Below, piece by piece: positions 19,401 through 26,784 of a stretch of 64,000 nucleotides of DNA. The DNA is taken from contig NZ_JARPUQ010000001.1 of NCBI RefSeq assembly GCF_029537735.1, forward strand, positions 1,274,696 to 1,338,695, in the 5' to 3' direction. How positions within the stretch are numbered: position 1 is the first letter of the stretch; every line of letters begins with the position of its first letter. Under the pieces are notes generated by a model, which was not told the DNA's origin, made no database searches, and saw only the letters and a program-made list of their open reading frames with translations. The translations under genes and the position numbers were made by a program. The stretch comes from Robiginitalea aestuariiviva (lineage in GTDB: Bacteria > Bacteroidota > Bacteroidia > Flavobacteriales > Flavobacteriaceae).

Positions 19401-19738
19401 GTGACCCCGGTGGTCCAGCCGTTGGGTTGTAGGAGCCCCGCTTTTTCGGTCACCTCTTCAAAGGTCATATTGCCGCGGTTCAGGTACAGGGCGTCCGGCT
19501 GTTGGTTGGCCACGAAATACAGGTCAATCCAGCCGTCGCTGTTAAAATCGGCTGCGGCCACCCCGGCGCCGTTGTAGTAATACAGGTAATTCAGGATGTT
19601 AAGTTCCGGGGTTTCTTCCAGGAAATTGCCAAAAGTAATCCCGGTGTGTTCCGGGTCCAGTTCGCGCAACCGGGGTTGTTCTTCAGAACAACTCTGGAGC
19701 AGCAGCAAGATTCCGAGAAGTACGGGCAGGGTGCGCAT
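16436..19738 (-). CDS. FG-GAP/VCBS repeat ASPIC-UnbV lipoprotein (paralogue 1 of 3)
   Basis: 1,100 residues with the lipoprotein signal LPVLLGILLLLQSCSEEQ. The N-terminal propeller starts with YYYNGAGVAAADFNSDGWIDLY. The ASPIC/UnbV section around 520-580 reads LTLAFKGPEGNPFGIGTQ, ENYPTRGYLSAVPPELHFG and DSLSVTWPDGRVQTL; a second propeller carries LNGDGRQDLVIGG, DANGDGQPDLIIAGG and DLDGDGDMDLIGGNWG. All three paralogues share a GGNWG/LGNWG/LGNQG segment followed by NSKFRA or similar, near residue 880. It is first of the three, 176 bases after susD with a terminator hairpin between, so it may also be read from its own promoter (candidate at 19757-19787). Confidence 0.85.
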   Translation of the reverse strand: MRTLPVLLGILLLLQSCSEEQPRLRELDPEHTGITFGNFLEETPELNILNYLYYYNGAGVAAADFNSDGWIDLYFVANQQPDALYLNRGNMTFEEVTEKAGLLQPNGWTTGVTHVDINADGLLDLYLCQASGYRNLKGRNRLYVNLGPDANGIPRFEEQAAQYGLDLEALSTQAAFFDMDRDGDLDAFLMNHSVHPNRNYGRGKQREGFDALAGDRLLRNDGGVFTDISQEAGIYQGKAGYGLGLGISDLNADGYPDIYVGNDFFENDYLYLNNGNGTYSERIASGAEGIGHTTHFSMGNDIADLNNDARPDILSLDMLPEDLVTYKTSGLEYAYPIYKQYLNQGFAPQYMQNALQLNLGDGHFSEIGYLSDLAGTEWSWGTLLADFDNDGLRDIFISNGIKGATNDMDYMNFIANEDIQRRIDAGMKASDMPLTREIPEKKVPNYLFRNSGELTFSDMTGTWYPEEPTFSHGSVYADLDRDGDLDLVVNHMNQSASVFENTISGGHGLTLAFKGPEGNPFGIGTQALLYTQEGTQWAENYPTRGYLSAVPPELHFGTGSRTLADSLSVTWPDGRVQTLHGVATDTLLVMDYAQARPKPAGRMVLQPGNWLATDSLVPFRHRENPVLDFDREPLIVFAGSNKGPALATADLNGDGRQDLVIGGAKRQPTAVYFQREDGSFTQRDSLLFAEDALSEDTALLVFDANGDGQPDLIIAGGGNEFQEGEPLQPRLYLNRGGYFEKTSAHLPEISINASTLSARDLDADGDPDVLITADAVPGAFGQTPSHHVLINDGQGHFQLASPSPIPGLDRSGAITRVQWADFNGDGTTDLAVAGHWSPIRLFLGTGKGWVPAEETGLEFTHGWWNALRAADLDGDGDMDLIGGNWGLNSKFRASRETPVRLYRNDFDGNGSTEPVVTYYHNGVETPFASKDELSKQMPFLNKKFRTYRDFATASLEEVFGAEALKASDRKEVYLLESAIFRNDGTGRFTMEILPRMAQTSAIFDFGVGDFTGDGRVDLLAVGNNYDISTQLGRLDALHGLLLQATPEGGYHWDPGALPFIPGAARSIDSLHINGLKTWVIGRNNARPFTLTKNIPDDKRN

Positions 19739-19756
19739 GGTGTTTTCAGCAAGCTG

Positions 19757-19787
19757 CTAAAATACCCATTCTGCAATGAAAAGGCCA
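19757..19787 (-). promoter_or_regulatory. Candidate promoter for the FG-GAP gene set
   Basis: On the minus strand TTG (19787-19785), a 20-base spacer and TATTTTAG (19764-19757) resemble the Bacteroidetes TTTG/TAnnTTTG promoter with one mismatch. It lies 18 bases before the start of the first FG-GAP gene and downstream of the susD terminator. Confidence 0.35.
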
Positions 19788-19866
19788 ATGTTTACGGGCG
19801 GTTGGCGAGGTTTTTAACGATGCCTTAGCTCTTGTTAATTTTTCATTAGTCTTTTCCGCCATAAAC

Positions 19867-19896
19867 AAAAAAAGGCTGCCATTTGGCAGCCTTTTT
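19867..19896 (-). terminator. Terminator hairpin after susD
   Basis: AGGCTGCC-ATTT-GGCAGCCT is a perfect 8-bp stem with a 4-base loop at 19873-19892. On the minus strand it is followed by a seven-T run. It sits 20-50 bases after the susD stop and should reduce read-through into the three FG-GAP genes, so SusCD would be made in excess. Confidence 0.85.
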
Positions 19897-19914
19897 ATCA
19901 GGTCTTGCAAATCC

Positions 19915-21546
19915 CTAGTAACCGGGGTTCTGCTGCAGGTTGGGGTTAGCCAACAGTTGCGGCAGCGGGATGGGGAAGAGCAGGCGTTTGCTGCTGGTAT
20001 CTTCCTTGAATTCCCAGTTGCGCAGGTATTGTCCGAAGCGAACCATGTCGTTCCGGCGCCATCCTTCAATGTAGAGTTCACGGCCACGCTCATCCAGCAG
20101 GTCGGACTCGGTTACGCTTCCCAGGGGGGTAGCACCGCGGATAACGCGCAGGTCGTTCACCATGGCGGTGGGGTCCTGCCCCAGGCGCAGCATGGCTTCA
20201 GCCTTCATCAGGTAGGCGTCGGCATAGCGGAAAATCAGGTTGTGTCCTTCAAAACCTCCACCAAAACGGGGGTTGTATTTCATAACACGGATACCGGTTT
20301 TCTCGTCGTTGTTGATGAGGTTGGGGTTGCCATCGCCGTCAACAAACTCACGGCTGAAAACCAGGGGCTGGCCCTGACGATCGGTAAGAGCAGTTCCATC
20401 CAAAGCGTATTGCTGCCCGATCAGGAAGCCGTTTCCTACGTTGGAGCCGTCTTCGTATCCGCCGTTGTCGGAAGTTCCGGGAACGCCTGAGAAGGTTACC
20501 CCTACGGTGGGAACCCCGCCGCGACGCTCTTCCTGACCATTATCCGGGGCGCTGTTCAGGTCGCCAGCATAGAAGTTTTCGTCAGGATCGCCCTCAAAGA
20601 GGTCGTAGTACTCGGCCAGGGTGCTGAACCCGTTCCATCCCCCTCCACCAAGGCCGGTGGAGTTGTAGTGCAGCCCGTTGAAGATACGGTTCCCTACACC
20701 GGCGGTTCCCCACCAGATGGTTTCGGTATCTGCAGAGGAGCGGAAAATGTCAAAGTAGCCGGATTCCAGGGCATAGCCATCGGCAGTGATTTGGTCTACC
20801 AGGCTGATAACTTCCTGCATATCCCCTGCATCGGCAGAAGGCATGGCGCCACCGGCAGCCATATCCAACTGGTTGTTGAAGATGTGGCGGTTCAGCAACA
20901 CTTTGGCCTTCAGCAGGCGGGCAGCCGCCTGGCTGGCGCGGGTCAGGTCTCCGGTACCGGCCTGGACGGAAGGCAGTCCGGAAATGGCTGCATCCAGGTC
21001 GGCCAGGATAAAGTTCACGGCATCGGCTCCGGTGAGTACCTCAGGCACCGCAGAAGACGGCAGTTGAGTGTCGCGGAAAGGAACCTGTCCAAACAGGTCC
21101 AGGATGGTGAACATGTTATATGCCCGCAGGAAGTGCGCTTCGGCAGCAACCTGAGGGGAAGCCCCACTGCGGGTGTCCAGGATCTGGGAAGCCAGCAGTT
21201 GGTTGGCGTTGTATTGGTCAAAGGGGGTGAGGATGTCGGTTTCCTCCAGGCCCCAGGAGTGCTGGTGCAGCTTTCTCCAGCGACCGTTGTCCCCCCAGTC
21301 TGCTCCCCGTGTGGGGATCAGCAGGGCGTCGGTGGTCACTTCGTAAAGTGCGTAGCGGTTAGCCTGGTCGGCCCACTGGCCGTAGACCTGGCCGTAAAGC
21401 TGGTCCAGCGCGGAAGCCGGGTCGGCCAGACCCTGGAATCCTTCGCTGATAAAGGAATCCGTTTCCTCGATTTCCAGGTCCGTACAGGAACCGAGGGCGA
21501 ATGCCGCCAGCATGGATAAAGAAAAATACTTCAGATATCTTTTCAT
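19915..21546 (-). CDS. SusD/RagB family outer-membrane lipoprotein
   Basis: About 543 residues from ATG at 21544-21546; a TTG nine bases upstream is in frame. The lipoprotein signal is KYFSLSMLAAFALGSC. SusD features are the N-terminal TPR-like helices (FISEGFQGLADPASALDQLYGQ), AEAHFLRAYNMFTILDLFGQVPF, YADAYLMKAEAMLRLGQ, RGRELYIEGWRRNDMVRFGQY and the closing LFPIPLPQLLANPNLQQNPGY. SusD proteins cap the SusC transporter at the cell surface and bind its ligand. It follows susC by 19 bases. The ligand is unknown: no degradative enzyme is encoded nearby, unlike the starch locus 7 kb away. Confidence 0.93.
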   Translation of the reverse strand: MKRYLKYFSLSMLAAFALGSCTDLEIEETDSFISEGFQGLADPASALDQLYGQVYGQWADQANRYALYEVTTDALLIPTRGADWGDNGRWRKLHQHSWGLEETDILTPFDQYNANQLLASQILDTRSGASPQVAAEAHFLRAYNMFTILDLFGQVPFRDTQLPSSAVPEVLTGADAVNFILADLDAAISGLPSVQAGTGDLTRASQAAARLLKAKVLLNRHIFNNQLDMAAGGAMPSADAGDMQEVISLVDQITADGYALESGYFDIFRSSADTETIWWGTAGVGNRIFNGLHYNSTGLGGGGWNGFSTLAEYYDLFEGDPDENFYAGDLNSAPDNGQEERRGGVPTVGVTFSGVPGTSDNGGYEDGSNVGNGFLIGQQYALDGTALTDRQGQPLVFSREFVDGDGNPNLINNDEKTGIRVMKYNPRFGGGFEGHNLIFRYADAYLMKAEAMLRLGQDPTAMVNDLRVIRGATPLGSVTESDLLDERGRELYIEGWRRNDMVRFGQYLRNWEFKEDTSSKRLLFPIPLPQLLANPNLQQNPGY

Positions 21547-21565
21547 GATATACAATTTTTTTTAA

Positions 21566-24500
21566 TTAAAATGTGGCGTTTACTCCAAAGGTTACAGTGA
21601 GCGGGTTCGGGAAGGCTGCCCAGTCGATTCCCCGGGTAGGAACTCCGGATCCGAGGGTTCCGGTAGGAACAGTAACCTCAGGATCGATACCGCTGTAGTC
21701 GGTGAACAGCATCAGGTTCTGACCGGTAAGGGACAGACGCAGGCTCTTGAACAACCCGTCTCCTGTAAGAGGCACATTGTAGCCAATGGTTGCGTTCTGG
21801 AAACGGACAAAATCACCTTTTTCCAGGAAGCGGGTGGATACCGCAGTGGAAGCACCACCATTTTCTCCGGCGCTCGCAGCATCTGCCGTTACGTTACGTG
21901 CAGTAACGATCTGGCCTGCGTTGAAGAAGGAGTTGGCAGTGTTGTTGTATACGGAGAATCCGAACTGACCATTAAAGAAGGTGCTGATATCCCAGTTCTT
22001 GTAGTTGAAGTTCAGGCTCAGACCGGTAGTTACATCCGGCAGGGCATCTTCACCTACAAACTTCTTGTCCGCATCGGGATCGCCTACACCATTTCCGTCT
22101 ACGTCTGTATACTGGGGGTTTCCGTTGGAATCGAATCCGAGGAACTCGGCCATGTAGTAAGAGAACAGGGAATAGCCGGCTTCAAAACGCTGGGCGAAGG
22201 CTCCGGACAGACCGGGACCTGCAATTTCACCTGTGTTGATAGCCCCGGCGAAATCCTGTATTTCGTTCTGGTTGTAGGCAATGTTGAAGGATGCAGAGAA
22301 GGTCGCATCTTCAGTTTGTACGAAATCGTAGTTCAGGCCAAGTTCAATACCCTGGTTCAGGATACTGGCATCCACGTTACCAAACTGGAAGGGGTTAGTG
22401 GACGGTGCAGCCGGAGGCGTTTGCAGGAGGACATCCTGGGTTTCGTTCCGGTATACGTCAATGCTACCGTTGAAGCGATCCAGGTTGAACCCGAAGTCCA
22501 GACCCACGTTAAAGTTGATGGTGGATTCCCATTTCAGGTCGGGAACATCGGTGGCAACGATAGACAGACCGTTTTGGTTAATGGTGTTGTCGTTGTTGAT
22601 GCCCAGGCTTGCAAAACGCTGACGGGCGACGAAGTTACCATACCCCAGACCATCCTGGTTACCGGTAATACCGGCACTCAGACGCAGTTTCAGGGTAGAG
22701 ATGTTCTCTCCGATAAAGTCTTCCTCGGCAATCTGCCAGGCGAAAGCACCGGAGGGGAAGTATCCGTACTGGTTTTCAGGACCGAAACGGGAAGAACCGT
22801 CCGCCCGCATGGTCGCGGTGAAGAGGTACTTGCTGTCAATGCTGTAGTTGATCCGTCCGAAGAAGGATTGCAGCTCGTCGGTATTGTCGAATACATCGGC
22901 AACCAGGGCACGTACCCCGCGGGTGAACTGGAATGGAACCACTTCTCCTGCCACCACATTCGGGAACAGGCGGTTCACGACAAGGCCGGAGGTGTTGGTG
23001 GCGTAGTAGAATTGCTGATAGGAACCATCAACAGTGGCTGCCGCAGCGTTAACGGTGTTGCGCAGCTCAAAGCCCATAACATCAAGGTCGGAAGTACCAA
23101 ATCCGCGGCCCGCAGATCCGCGACCGGAGGTGCGGAAATCCTGGTAGGCATACCCGACGAGGGCATCCAGGGAGCTGTTGTCAAACTCCTTGCGGTAGTT
23201 CAGGGTAGCTTCCAGGGTTTTGTTCTCGCGGTCCAGGGTGTTATAGGTACCAAAACCGTTGCCTTCAATCCCTGTAAAGTTCTGCAGATTGCTGGACAGT
23301 ACGGAAGTGTTCTCACTTTCGGACTTGTCATAGCCCAGGTTAATTTTTGCAGACAGTTCCGGGGTGAACTTGTATTCGGCGGAACCGTTGATCAGGAAAC
23401 GGTTAGTCTTGGTGCGGTTCTGGGTCTCGGCCAGGTAGTTGGCAGGCTGGATTTGCCCCCCTCCGTCATCGAAGAGCGGGTCGGCCGGCCAGGTCGGGTT
23501 GGCGGAGTAGGCAGCCCCGAGGATATCTCCGCGGAAGCCTGCACCGGCAGCCAGAGGCGGTTGCTCGCGATTCACGCGACCTACGGAAGCCTGAACGCCC
23601 AGAACGAGTTTGTCGTCCAGCAAGCGATGGTTCCAGTTCAGACGGCCGGTGATCCGTTCGAATTCTGATTTTTCAACCACACCGAACTGATCCTGGTATC
23701 CGAAGGTAGCACGGATGTTCCCGGAACCGTAGTTGCGGCTGTAGGCCAGGTTGTGGTTGGTAGAAGCGGCGGTGCGCATTACCACGTCCTGCCAGTTGGT
23801 GTTGTTGCCGAAGTTTACGGCAGTGGCATTTCCACCATACTCGTCTACGGCGCTCAGGAAGCCCTGGGCATCCAGCAACTCGTACTGGCGAACGGGGGTG
23901 GAAACGCTCAGGCTGGAAGACCATTCGATCTGCCCGCCGCTGGCGCCACGGCCGCTCTTGGTGGTGATGATTACAACCCCGTTGGCACCCCGGGAACCGT
24001 AGATAGCGGTTGCAGAGGCGTCTTTCAGGATGCTGATGCTCTCGATGTCATTCGGGTTCAGGAAGTTCAGGGGGTTACCCACTTCGCTGCCGCCCTGCCC
24101 GGTATCCCCGGAGGCATCGGTGCTCTGTCCGAAAAGCGGCACCCCATCCACTACAAAGAGCGGGTTGTTGTTACCACGAACGGAATTAGAACCCCGGATG
24201 TTCACCTGGATCCCGGCACCCGGCTCACCACTGGTTTGCTGGATGTTTACACCGGCAGTCTTACCCTGAATCAATTGTTCGGGGGAGGAAATCACACCGG
24301 AGTTAAAGTCGTCGGAGGTAACGGCGGTCACCGAACCTGTCGCATCTTTGACAGTGGTTTGGCCGTAACCGATAATCACTACTTCGTCCAGCGCCGTGGC
24401 ATCTTCAGCCAGGGTTACATTAATAGTGGATTGGCCGTTAACGGCAACCTCTTGCGTGGCGTAACCGATATAGCTGACAACCAGCACTCCGTCGGAAGGA

Positions 24501-24691
24501 ACGCCTGACAGGGTATAGTTACCGTCAAAATCCGTCTGGGTACCGGTAGTGGTCCCTTTTACGACCACACTGGCGCCCGGAAGCGGGCCATTTGCATCAG
24601 AAACTGTACCTGACACGTCTTGCGCCTGCACCAGTCCGAAGCATAAAAATGCCCCAACAAGCAACAAGCTCTTCAGTAGCGTAATCTTCAT
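21566..24691 (-). CDS. SusC/RagA TonB-linked outer-membrane transporter
   Basis: 1,041 residues with a cleavable signal (LLLVGAFLCFGLVQAQ), a carboxypeptidase-D-like regulatory domain (VSGTVSDANGPLPGASVVVK, FDGNYTL), a TonB-box-like LDEVVIIGYG at about 105, a plug (LIQGKTAGVNI, GANGVVIITTKSGRG) and a long barrel ending in VTFGVNATF. It would import a ligand too large for porins using TonB energy, in complex with the SusD encoded next. This pair heads an operon of FG-GAP lipoproteins and is divergent from a LacI regulator. The sequence is distinct from the starch-locus SusC at 33-36 kb, so a different substrate is likely. Confidence 0.95.
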   Translation of the reverse strand: MKITLLKSLLLVGAFLCFGLVQAQDVSGTVSDANGPLPGASVVVKGTTTGTQTDFDGNYTLSGVPSDGVLVVSYIGYATQEVAVNGQSTINVTLAEDATALDEVVIIGYGQTTVKDATGSVTAVTSDDFNSGVISSPEQLIQGKTAGVNIQQTSGEPGAGIQVNIRGSNSVRGNNNPLFVVDGVPLFGQSTDASGDTGQGGSEVGNPLNFLNPNDIESISILKDASATAIYGSRGANGVVIITTKSGRGASGGQIEWSSSLSVSTPVRQYELLDAQGFLSAVDEYGGNATAVNFGNNTNWQDVVMRTAASTNHNLAYSRNYGSGNIRATFGYQDQFGVVEKSEFERITGRLNWNHRLLDDKLVLGVQASVGRVNREQPPLAAGAGFRGDILGAAYSANPTWPADPLFDDGGGQIQPANYLAETQNRTKTNRFLINGSAEYKFTPELSAKINLGYDKSESENTSVLSSNLQNFTGIEGNGFGTYNTLDRENKTLEATLNYRKEFDNSSLDALVGYAYQDFRTSGRGSAGRGFGTSDLDVMGFELRNTVNAAAATVDGSYQQFYYATNTSGLVVNRLFPNVVAGEVVPFQFTRGVRALVADVFDNTDELQSFFGRINYSIDSKYLFTATMRADGSSRFGPENQYGYFPSGAFAWQIAEEDFIGENISTLKLRLSAGITGNQDGLGYGNFVARQRFASLGINNDNTINQNGLSIVATDVPDLKWESTINFNVGLDFGFNLDRFNGSIDVYRNETQDVLLQTPPAAPSTNPFQFGNVDASILNQGIELGLNYDFVQTEDATFSASFNIAYNQNEIQDFAGAINTGEIAGPGLSGAFAQRFEAGYSLFSYYMAEFLGFDSNGNPQYTDVDGNGVGDPDADKKFVGEDALPDVTTGLSLNFNYKNWDISTFFNGQFGFSVYNNTANSFFNAGQIVTARNVTADAASAGENGGASTAVSTRFLEKGDFVRFQNATIGYNVPLTGDGLFKSLRLSLTGQNLMLFTDYSGIDPEVTVPTGTLGSGVPTRGIDWAAFPNPLTVTFGVNATF

Positions 24692-24733
24692 AGATAGTTA
24701 ATTTTTAAGTTTAGTTAATTTAATTCAAGGGGT

Positions 24734-24757
24734 CAAAGTATGTAAAAAAAAAGTTAA
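24734..24757 (-). promoter_or_regulatory. Candidate susC promoter (TTAAC / TACTTTG)
   Basis: On the minus strand TTAAC, nine T, ACA, then TACTTTG, a near match to the Bacteroidetes -7 box. The same layout (TTAAC plus a T-tract, 17-18 bases from the TA of the -7 box) precedes the other susC gene. It predicts a leader of about 36 bases. Confidence 0.5.
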
Positions 24758-24785
24758 TATCCTATTCCTAAAGGGATACGACGTT

Positions 24786-24801
24786 ACGAAAACGGTTTCG
24801 T
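24786..24801. promoter_or_regulatory. LacI-type operator palindrome
   Basis: ACGAAAACGGTTTCGT is a near-perfect palindrome around CG with two mismatched positions next to the centre, the classic LacI/CcpA operator form. It lies about 54 bases upstream of the -7 box of susC, suggesting activation or looping, not simple occlusion. The adjacent LacI-family gene at 25038 is the obvious candidate binder. Confidence 0.7.
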
Positions 24802-24828
24802 GTTAATAACTTTAGATTCTGCTGAACT

Positions 24829-24854
24829 GGTAATTTTAGCACGGCTAAATTACC
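24829..24854. repeat. Inverted repeat in regulatory region
   Basis: GGTAATTTTAGC-ACG-GCTAAATTACC: 11-bp arms that match completely apart from one extra T in the left arm, with a 3-base centre. It lies between the LacI-type palindrome and the regulator gene and could be a second regulator site. Confidence 0.6.
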
Positions 24855-25037
24855 CGATTCACATTAAGGAGGGGTGGTTTTTGACGAAAGTCAATCAAAT
24901 ATAGCATTTTTTTATTCGACCGGCAATTTAATAAAATTTCGAAAAATATTGTTAATAACCTGTATTTATTAGGACTTACGGGCCTGGAGTACTCCGGGAA
25001 TTATCCGTAATTTCACCCCAACAGGCATCGCGCAGCT

Positions 25038-26066
25038 GTGAAACGAAAAATCACCCTCAAGCATATTGCCCGGGAACTGGACGTCTCCATTTCCACGGTT
25101 TCCAAGGCCCTCAAAAACAGCGAGGAGATCAGCCGGGACACCAAGGAGAAGGTACAGGCCTTTGCGCGCCTGTACAACTACAAGCCCAACAACATCGCCA
25201 TTAGTCTGAAGAACAAACGCACCAAGAACATCGGGGTGATTGTTCCGGATATTGTACACCATTTCTTTACCACCGTTTTCCGGGGCATTGAGAAATACGC
25301 CAATGCCAAGGGCTACAACGTGATTGTCTGCGTTTCAGACGAGTCCTTCGACAAGGAGGTGATCAATATGGAAATGCTCGCCAACGGGAGTATCGACGGC
25401 TTTATCATGGCTCTTTCCGCGGAAACCCAGCGCAAAAATGACTTTAACCACCTGCGGGAGGTGACCGAACAGGGCATCCCCCTGGTGCTCTTTGACCGGG
25501 TTACGGACGAAATCCGCTGCGATCAGGTGATCATCGACGACCGGGCGGCCGCCCGGGACGCTACCCTGCGGCTCATCGACAATGGCCGCCGGAGGATTGC
25601 CCTTTTCACCACGGAAACTTATCTGAATGTCAGTGCCAAGCGGGAGGACGGCTATCGGCAGGCCCTGGAAGAGCGCGGTATTCCCGTGAGGGAGGAGCTC
25701 ATCCTTCGCTTGCCGTACCAGTACGAGGAGGAAAACCTGAGTGGGGTATTCTTCCGGGATCAGGAATTCGATGCCGTTTTATGCGTGAACGAAATTTTTG
25801 CCGTCCGCGCCATGCGCCTGGCCCAGCAGCAGGGTCTTCGTATTCCTGAAGACATTTCCTTTATCGGTTTTACGGACGGGCTGCTCTCGCGCTACAGCGC
25901 CCCCACCCTTACCACTGTGGCCCAGCACGGGGAGCAGATGGGGGAGGCCGCTGCAAAGATGTTAATTGATAAGGTAGAGCAGGAATACGACGAAACGGAC
26001 GCCCGCAGCTACCGTACCCGGGTTATCCCCACTACCCTGATCGAGCGGGAATCTACGGCTTTGTAA
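25038..26066 (+). CDS. LacI-family transcriptional regulator (FG-GAP SusCD locus)
   Basis: 342 residues starting at GTG 25038. Residues 5-50 are the LacI helix-turn-helix (TLKHIARELDVSISTVSKAL) with the hinge region NYKPNNIAISLKNKR. From ~60 there is a periplasmic-binding-protein-like ligand domain: IGVIVPDIVHHFFTTVFRGI, IDGFIMALS, PLVLFDR, FDAVLCVNEIFAVRAM and ISFIGFTDG. Ligand-domain regulators of this type usually sense a sugar or related solute. It is divergent from susC, with the operator palindrome between. The recognition helix (SISTVSKALK) is identical to that of the second LacI regulator at 36505, so the two may see similar sites. No terminator was seen after it. Confidence 0.92.
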   Translation: MKRKITLKHIARELDVSISTVSKALKNSEEISRDTKEKVQAFARLYNYKPNNIAISLKNKRTKNIGVIVPDIVHHFFTTVFRGIEKYANAKGYNVIVCVSDESFDKEVINMEMLANGSIDGFIMALSAETQRKNDFNHLREVTEQGIPLVLFDRVTDEIRCDQVIIDDRAAARDATLRLIDNGRRRIALFTTETYLNVSAKREDGYRQALEERGIPVREELILRLPYQYEEENLSGVFFRDQEFDAVLCVNEIFAVRAMRLAQQQGLRIPEDISFIGFTDGLLSRYSAPTLTTVAQHGEQMGEAAAKMLIDKVEQEYDETDARSYRTRVIPTTLIERESTAL

Positions 26067-26082
26067 ATCCGGCCCTTGTTTT

Positions 26083-26784
26083 TTATTCCACTTTGAATTC
26101 TGAAACCTCGGAGGTGCTTTGGTTCCCGGCCTGGTCACGGGTAATTACCTGCCAGTAATAAAGGCCTGGTGCAGTTAGGGCCAGGGTAAGAGTTGCTTCC
26201 GAAGGCGCTCCCACCTCGGTGGCCGGGGTAGGGTTGGTATCCAGTAAGACCCGATAGCCTGTAATGTCCCCGTCGATATCCGAACCGCTCCAGACCAGAG
26301 TTACAGGCCCCGGAGCAACAGATTTTCCGGAGGCGGGGACCAGCAGTTCTGCCGGGAAAGGGGCATAATTCAGGATGGCTTCCCCCGCATTGTAGAATCG
26401 CCAGGTGGCACTTCTGACTTCTTCCGTGGTCTGATTGTTTGTAGCCACTACCGACCACGCATACGGTTGCCCCCGGGTTAAGGTTACCGTAGCCTCGGGC
26501 TGAGTGCTGTTGTAGCGCTGCTGGGTGTTGTCGGAGAGGTCTGTAACCTCCAGCACAAAGGTTTCCGAGCGGGCCCCTGCCGCCCACTGAAAGGTGATCC
26601 TGCTTTCAGTGCTCGACAGGATTTCCCCTTCTGTGCATTCGGACATATTTTCCGGGAAAACCAGGGAGCTGGCTTCCGGGGGCAACCCGGGCTGTGCCGG
26701 GGGGTCCGGATTCGGGTCGGAGCCATTACTACAGGCCGCCAGGAAAAAGGCAGACAGGGCCAGGATGCGAATGGTCATTTTCAT
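26083..26784 (-). CDS. Small lipoprotein with two fibronectin-III-like domains
   Basis: 233 residues. The lipoprotein signal is RILALSAFFLAACSNGSDP, followed by a proline-rich linker. Two Ig/FN3-like domains follow: about 40-125 (ITFQWAAGARSETFVLEV ... YAWSVVATN ... WRFYN) and about 130-230 (VTLVWSGSDIDGDITGYRVL ... YYWQVITRDQAGNQSTS). No enzymatic motif is seen. Its ATG overlaps the stop of the secreted amylase gene (ATGA), so it belongs to the starch operon. A surface role in glycan handling, or accessory to the amylase, is inferred from context only. Confidence 0.75.
   Translation of the reverse strand: MKMTIRILALSAFFLAACSNGSDPNPDPPAQPGLPPEASSLVFPENMSECTEGEILSSTESRITFQWAAGARSETFVLEVTDLSDNTQQRYNSTQPEATVTLTRGQPYAWSVVATNNQTTEEVRSATWRFYNAGEAILNYAPFPAELLVPASGKSVAPGPVTLVWSGSDIDGDITGYRVLLDTNPTPATEVGAPSEATLTLALTAPGLYYWQVITRDQAGNQSTSEVSEFKVE

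Larger units (their letters stand above)
24692..25037. other. Divergent regulatory region between susC and lacI-type gene
   Basis: 346 AT-rich bases with no gene. It contains a candidate susC promoter (24734-24757), a LacI-type palindrome (24786-24801) and a second inverted repeat (24829-24854). TATTTATT at 24963-24970 is a weak -7 candidate for the regulator. GTTAATAAC occurs twice (24802-24810 and 24951-24959). No small ORF or structured RNA was recognised. Confidence 0.7.

Noticed and set aside
9855-19738. Regular short repeats suggesting a CRISPR array or microsatellite
   Set aside because: The periodic pattern is the coding sequence of DxNxDG calcium-binding FG-GAP repeats, with diverged units and no fixed spacer length.
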